Part shown: positions 16,198-19,686 of the stretch, piece by piece | Numbering within the stretch: position 1 is the first letter of the stretch | Layout: each line of letters begins with the position of its first letter | DNA from: an uncultured Collinsella sp. | GTDB lineage: Bacteria > Actinomycetota > Coriobacteriia > Coriobacteriales > Coriobacteriaceae | NCBI GenBank assembly: GCA_902493545.1 | Contig: CABUQI010000010.1 | Location: 1-19,686 of the forward strand | Length of the DNA stretch: 19,686 nucleotides | Reading direction: 5' to 3' | Position numbers and translations under genes: made by a program | The notes under the pieces: model-generated | What the model saw: only the letters and a program-made list of their open reading frames with translations | What the model was told of the DNA's origin: nothing | The model's database searches: none

Positions 16198-16373
16198 GGG
16201 GCAGGTTTATTTTGGTCAGTTTTATCAGGTAAAACGGCAAAGGGGGCCGGCCTCGGGTTGTGGTGAGGCCGGCCCCCTTTGGGGCGCTATGTGTGCATGG
16301 CGGCGCGCGGTTGATTGCGATGCCGCAACCGGGGCGTTTCCGCAGGTAAAACCTGCCAAAATAAACCTGTCCC
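16198..16373. repeat. Inverted-repeat-bounded element between pth and the nfn operon
   Basis: The 18-nt arms 16198-16215 (GGGGCAGGTTTATTTTGG) and 16356-16373 match at 17 of 18 positions. Weaker pairing continues inward for about 14 more bases. The outer ends carry the GGG(A/G)CAGG signature seen in the hairpin repeats elsewhere. The strong terminator at 16239 lies inside. I see no ORF in 16013-16386 worth calling. Confidence 0.55.
16239..16280 (-). terminator. Terminator downstream of pth
   Basis: A perfect 16-bp stem (AAAGGGGGCCGGCCTC, 16239-16254, with 16265-16280) and a 10-nt loop. On the minus strand it is followed by CTTTGCCGTTTTACC, a moderate T-rich tail. It lies about 105 bp after the pth stop codon. 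Confidence 0.8.
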
Positions 16374-16386
16374 TAAATGGTGGGTT

Positions 16387-17016
16387 TTAGTGCTTGCCGT
16401 TGGCGGAGGCGGCGCCGTTGACGTGGTCGCGGGCATAGACCACGCCGTGCACGATCGCCAGGCCGGCGGCGTCGGCCGCGCGGGCGCAGGTGTCCTGGAA
16501 ATCCTCGGCCTCGCGGGCGCGCAGCTGCTTAAGCACGTAGTCGGCGACGGCCATCTTGCCGGGAGGGTTGCCGATGCCGGTGCGGATGCGGCTGAAGTCG
16601 CGGCTGCCCATCTTGTCGATGATGGAACGCAGGCCGTTGTGGCCAGCATGGCCGCCGCCCACCTTGACGCGCACGTCGCCGGCGGGAATATCGAGCTCGT
16701 CGTGGATTACGAGCAGCTCCTCGGCCTTGATCTTGTATTCGCGGCAGAGCTTGGAGATGGGGCCGCCCGAGGTATTCATGTACGACTGCGGCTTGACCAG
16801 CACAATCTGGCGCTTGCCGTCCTCTTCCTCGGGGTCGTTGATGTTGATGAGCGCGACCTCGGCGCCGGCCTGGTTTTTCCAGTACGTGACGCCGGCCTGA
16901 CGGGCCAGTTCGTCGATTGCCTTAAAGCCGGCGTTGTGACGGGTCTCTGCATATTCCTCGCCCGGGTTGCCAAGCCCGGCAACCATGCGAATCTTGAGCG
17001 GCTGTGCAGCTGCCAT
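16387..17016 (-). CDS. pth: Peptidyl-tRNA hydrolase
   Basis: The product is 209 residues from the ATG at 17016. It releases tRNA from peptidyl-tRNAs that drop off the ribosome. The family motifs are clear: VAGLGNPGEEYAETRHNAGF (catalytic His at 27, Asn at 17), QSYMNTSGG, and HDELDIPAGDVRVK followed by GGGHAGHNGLRSI, which supplies the conserved Asp, His and Asn. I chose this start because GAAAGGA lies about six bases upstream. The ATG two codons earlier (17022) abuts the ribosome binding site, and the frame is open further up to 17121 but that extension does not resemble Pth. prs and pth are close neighbours in many Gram-positive genomes; here an accessory cassette separates them. Confidence 0.95.
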   Translation of the reverse strand: MAAAQPLKIRMVAGLGNPGEEYAETRHNAGFKAIDELARQAGVTYWKNQAGAEVALININDPEEEDGKRQIVLVKPQSYMNTSGGPISKLCREYKIKAEELLVIHDELDIPAGDVRVKVGGGHAGHNGLRSIIDKMGSRDFSRIRTGIGNPPGKMAVADYVLKQLRAREAEDFQDTCARAADAAGLAIVHGVVYARDHVNGAASANGKH

Positions 17017-17130
17017 GTTCATCCTTTCGTTGATTTGTCGCCTGCTATGGTGAGCGACCCTGTTGCCGCTGTCAAATGGAGGGCAATTGAGGTTGTTTGG
17101 GGGCGTTTGGACGGCCGTCAAAATCCGAGG

Positions 17131-17334
17131 TGGACAGTTAGTTCAGATACGTATAAGTTCTGAGGACTCGAATTGCTCAATTCAATGCCGATACGTTGTT
17201 TTGGAACTTTAGTTAGTCCATATGACGCTGTTTTGAAGTCTACCCCGCTTTCAAATAGGGCGAATGGTATAGAGATAGCTGCAAAACAGCCTAATTCAAT
17301 GTGTCTATTTATACGTATTTGAACTAACTGTCCA
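17131..17334. mobile_element. MITE-like element, copy 1 (about 204 bp with 26-bp terminal inverted repeats)
   Basis: The left end at 17131 reads TGGACAGTTAGTTCAGATAC and continues GTATAA. The right end, closing at 17334, is its complement with one mismatch. The interior is AT-rich, without a credible ORF. A second element with the same ends and nearly the same length lies at 18659-18860, on the other side of the gene at 17368. I could not see a clear target-site duplication. Together with the pth leader (17017-17130, nothing definite) it fills the gap 17017-17367. Confidence 0.65.
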
Positions 17335-17367
17335 GCCCTGTTCGACGGCGCACGGGTGATTCGCCGT

Positions 17368-18495
17368 TTAGACCGGTGCAAGGCCGATTCCGGCCCGCAG
17401 AGCGTTGAGCCAAGCGGCCTGACGCTTGCGATAGCCCTTGATGCGATATCGGAATCGGACTCCTGCGAGTCGATGCATCGTTTGGGCGAAGGCTTCGAGT
17501 GCAACAAGGTCTTTCATTTGGTCGCGATTGATAACCAGGACGTGGATGCCCATTGCCTTGAGGCCATTATTTCGATTGCCATCGTGGATGCGAGCGTTTT
17601 GAAGCTCATGCCCAATTCCGTTGTATTCGTTGTCGACTCCGGCGGCCGGGCAATATAGGTCGCAGATGGCGTAAGGGATGCCGGAGGACATGTTAACCGC
17701 AAGAGTGTCGAAGTCGATTCGATAGTTGAGTAGCAGGCCTCCCATGGGCAGGCTGCAACATCCGAATCCGCCAAAGCGCATGGGCGCTCCGAGAACGGCT
17801 AACATTAGGGATTCGGCTGGGGATGCAGATCCGGGTCGGGCAAGCTTGACTGCCGTGCGAAACGAGGTGTATGAGCTACTTTTGGCGAAGCGCGCGACCG
17901 CCTCGAGATCTTCGATGGTCGTGGCGGGCTCGCATTTGTAGTGCGCCTGTTCATAGCGGGTTTCGTTCTGCTGTTCGGTCGCCGACTGGTCGTCCCGGCA
18001 ATCGAGGTCGTCCATCGCTTCGTAGACATCGCCCTTGGGCCAGATGTCGTCATAAGCAATGGGGTATGTTGCCCCGGGAGGAAGGGAGTAGGTTCCGAGC
18101 AGTTCCATGAGAAGCATCAAGGTTTTGGCGACTGATTCATTTTTGGAACAAAGCATGGCTGTCATGGCAGGAGACGTTGCGTAGATGTCGGCCTCGATGT
18201 GCATAATTGCACCTTCAGGAAGCGAAGCGGAGAGAATATGCTGAAGAAGTCGCTTGTCGGGACGTCTGTTGTCTTCGCTTGAAACGAGAAGATCAAGCAG
18301 TTCGGAATCATCTTCATTCCAGGCGTCGAGTATCGAAAGTGCGCCAAAGTCTATCGCGTCATTGTTGGGAATGCAGCTAGCCAAGGCATGTGCTTGCTGT
18401 TCGCTATCAACGGAGTCCCAGGGTAGGGCAGAGTACGCCCGTCGTGCGCGACGAATTGCGCGGAGGGCGGAGAGATGTGAAATCACGGTCGTCAT
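17368..18495 (-). CDS. Accessory protein with DUF559-like (PD-(D/E)XK-type) C-terminal motif pattern, function unknown
   Basis: The product is 375 residues. The N-terminus (SHLSALRAIRRARRA) and the middle (SLPEGAIMHIEADIYATSPA, later MELLGTYSLP) resemble a family of coriobacterial proteins of unknown role that I cannot name precisely. The last 100 residues follow the spacing of small restriction-endonuclease-fold domains: D279 (CDLYCP), E290 (DNEYNG), D305 and R308 (HDGNRNNGLKAMG), then the strand IHVLVINRDQM. Nuclease activity is inference, and the protein could be an inactive or DNA-binding relative. GC content is visibly lower than in pth or nfnB, and it lies between two matching inverted-repeat elements, which points to transfer. 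The ATG at 18495 is the first possible start after an in-frame stop, but no ribosome binding site precedes it. Confidence 0.7.
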   Translation of the reverse strand: MTTVISHLSALRAIRRARRAYSALPWDSVDSEQQAHALASCIPNNDAIDFGALSILDAWNEDDSELLDLLVSSEDNRRPDKRLLQHILSASLPEGAIMHIEADIYATSPAMTAMLCSKNESVAKTLMLLMELLGTYSLPPGATYPIAYDDIWPKGDVYEAMDDLDCRDDQSATEQQNETRYEQAHYKCEPATTIEDLEAVARFAKSSSYTSFRTAVKLARPGSASPAESLMLAVLGAPMRFGGFGCCSLPMGGLLLNYRIDFDTLAVNMSSGIPYAICDLYCPAAGVDNEYNGIGHELQNARIHDGNRNNGLKAMGIHVLVINRDQMKDLVALEAFAQTMHRLAGVRFRYRIKGYRKRQAAWLNALRAGIGLAPV

Positions 18496-18658
18496 AGCTA
18501 TAACGTACTAAGTTGGCGGCAGAATGCGACCGCCATACCGTTCTTTTCGCTCAGCGGGGCGCTGTGCGCCATGAACGGCTGGGTGTTATGAAATCGGTGG
18601 AATCGGTTGAGGGGATTGCAGGAAATTGAGCTCTGCCGCGAAGGTTGACGATAGCTAC

Positions 18659-18860
18659 TGGACAGTTAGTTCAGATACGTATAAGGCGACGGGCATTCGA
18701 GGCGTTTCTAAGGGCCTTCGAGGGTGATTTGAGGGTAAATATGCGGCGGTTGTACTCGAAAACGATGAGCTTTGGGCGGCATGGCATCCGCCGGGGAGCT
18801 CAGAAGGCTCCGAACGGCCCTTTGGGGCTTTAAAAAATACGTATCTGAACTAATTGTCCA
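18659..18860. mobile_element. MITE-like element, copy 2 (about 202 bp with matching terminal inverted repeats)
   Basis: The left end at 18659 is identical to copy 1 for about 26 bases (TGGACAGTTAGTTCAGATAC...). The right end is its complement with one change (AATTGTCCA instead of AACTGTCCA). The interior is more GC-rich than in copy 1, and only short collinear matches (TTCTGAG, ATGCCG, TCAAAT) appear when one copy is reversed, so the copies may be old and inverted relative to each other. The stretch 18496-18658 before it holds nothing I can name. The prs terminator and stop follow. Confidence 0.65.
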
Positions 18861-18883
18861 GGGAAGGTTGGCGAGGGATAGAA

Positions 18884-18913
18884 AAAGGGCCGGAAGCGAG
18901 CTTCCGACCCTTT
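18884..18913 (-). terminator. Terminator of prs
   Basis: A 13-bp stem (18884-18896 with 18901-18913, one G-U or A-C position) has a CGAG tetraloop. The minus strand continues CCCTTTTTCTATCCC, a good T run. It lies 33 bp after the prs stop. Confidence 0.85.
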
Positions 18914-18946
18914 AAAAGCATCAAAGATGATGCGATGCGCGTTGGA

Positions 18947-19686
18947 CTACAGCGCGAAGTCGCCGCCGACGAGCGTGGAGACGGGCTCCTCGTGGTAAAC
19001 GGCGGAGATGGCCTGAGCGAACTCCTCGGCGACCGAGATGGTCTTGATCTTGCCGCCGACCTCGACGGGAATGGCGTCGGTGACGAGGCACTCGACGATC
19101 GGGGCGTCGTTCAGACGCTCGATGGCCGGACCGGAGAAGATACCGTGGGTGGCGCAGACGTAGATATCGCCAGCGCCCATAGCCTTGAGCTCCTTGACGT
19201 TGGCGCACAGGGTGCCAGCGGTGTCGATCATGTCGTCGTTGATGATGCAGGTCTTGCCCTTGATGTCACCGATGATGCCCATGACCTCGGCGGCGTTGTG
19301 GCGCGGACGGCCCTTGTGGGCGATGGCCAGGTCGCAGCCGAGCATGTCGGACAGCTTCTTGGCGGCCTTGGCGCGACCCACGTCGGGGGAGACGACAACC
19401 AGGTTGTCGGTGTCGAAGTGCATGTCGTTGTAGTACTGGCCAAACAGCGGCAGCGCGGACAGGTGGTTAACCGGGATATCGAAGAAGCCCTGGATCTGGC
19501 CCTGGTGCAGGTCGAGGGTGATGATGCGGTTGACGCCGGCGCGCTCGAGCAGGTTGGCGACGAGGCGGGCGGTGATGGGCTCACGCGGGCCGGCCTTGCG
19601 GTCCTGGCGGGCATAGCCGTAGTGGGTGATGACGGCGGTGATGGAGCGGGCGGATGCGCGCTTGGCAGCGTCGGTGGCGATGAGCA
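18947..19686 (-). CDS. prs: Ribose-phosphate pyrophosphokinase (5' end beyond the window)
   Basis: The frame is open from the window edge to the stop at 18947-18949, giving 245 residues, about three quarters of a typical PRPP synthetase. The visible motifs are diagnostic: DAAKRASARSITAVITHYGY, ARQDRKAGPREPITARLVA, the DLHQGQIQGFFDIPVNHL segment, VVVSPDVGRAKAAKKL, and the PRPP-binding loop INDDMIDTAGTL. The enzyme makes PRPP from ribose 5-phosphate and ATP for nucleotide, histidine and tryptophan synthesis. An internal ATG at 19423 is not the start, since homologous sequence continues upstream to the edge. Confidence 0.95.
   Translation of the reverse strand, partial: LIATDAAKRASARSITAVITHYGYARQDRKAGPREPITARLVANLLERAGVNRIITLDLHQGQIQGFFDIPVNHLSALPLFGQYYNDMHFDTDNLVVVSPDVGRAKAAKKLSDMLGCDLAIAHKGRPRHNAAEVMGIIGDIKGKTCIINDDMIDTAGTLCANVKELKAMGAGDIYVCATHGIFSGPAIERLNDAPIVECLVTDAIPVEVGGKIKTISVAEEFAQAISAVYHEEPVSTLVGGDFAL

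Noticed and set aside
17045..17075. Minus-strand TTGACA and a CCATAG as a pth promoter
   Set aside because: The spacing of 19 bases and the poor -10 make this weaker than chance matches I would trust.
17017..17121. Longer N-terminus for Pth starting at 17121
   Set aside because: The added residues do not resemble the family, and the ribosome binding site lies just before 17016.

Overview
The window looks like chromosomal DNA from a gut coriobacterium (class Coriobacteriia, most like Collinsella). This rests on the high GC content, the AGGAGG-type ribosome binding sites, a LuxR regulator carried on an MFS-like membrane domain, large surface proteins ending in LAxTG sorting signals, and many palindromic intergenic repeats. 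The taxon is inferred from gene style; there is no rRNA here to confirm it.

Layout. (1) 1-1005: the tail of an amino-acid ABC transporter permease, a long imperfect palindrome, and a cytidylate-kinase-like protein, closed by a terminator shared with the convergent gene. (2) 1009-13378: an accessory surface block. A membrane-anchored LuxR-type regulator (minus strand) diverges from three consecutive plus-strand genes for exported, wall-anchored proteins. These are a beta-helix/carbohydrate-binding-like protein, a protein with tandem beta domains, and a giant BspA-like leucine-rich-repeat and Ig-like protein. The giant gene is split: its signal peptide lies in a 149-codon ORF and the remaining 2051 codons lie in another frame. 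All three proteins end in the same 35-residue LAxTG signal. (3) 13709-16373: an operon for the two subunits of an NfnAB-type transhydrogenase (sulfide dehydrogenase/GltA family), read on the minus strand. (4) 16387-19686: peptidyl-tRNA hydrolase (pth) and a truncated ribose-phosphate pyrophosphokinase (prs), both minus strand. Between them sit a lower-GC gene with nuclease-like motifs and two roughly 200-bp elements with matching terminal inverted repeats, one on each side.

The most unusual material is between the genes. After the second and third surface genes are arrays of hairpins built from 16-17 bp arms around loops of exactly 25 nt (two hairpins after one gene, three after the other). 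The two arrays and the gene 3' ends are collinear and differ by one 80-bp hairpin unit. A second palindrome family, with a conserved core but different and still self-complementary outer arms, precedes the second and third surface genes. A third family, marked by GGGACAGG in the loop or at the edge, occurs at five intergenic sites. The paired-element/nuclease cassette appears to be inserted between prs and pth, which are neighbours in many Gram-positive bacteria.

How the genes may work together: the three surface proteins probably decorate the envelope through a sortase encoded elsewhere, and the adjacent membrane LuxR protein is a plausible but unproven regulator. NfnAB balances NADH, NADPH and ferredoxin in anaerobic metabolism. 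prs and pth are housekeeping genes.
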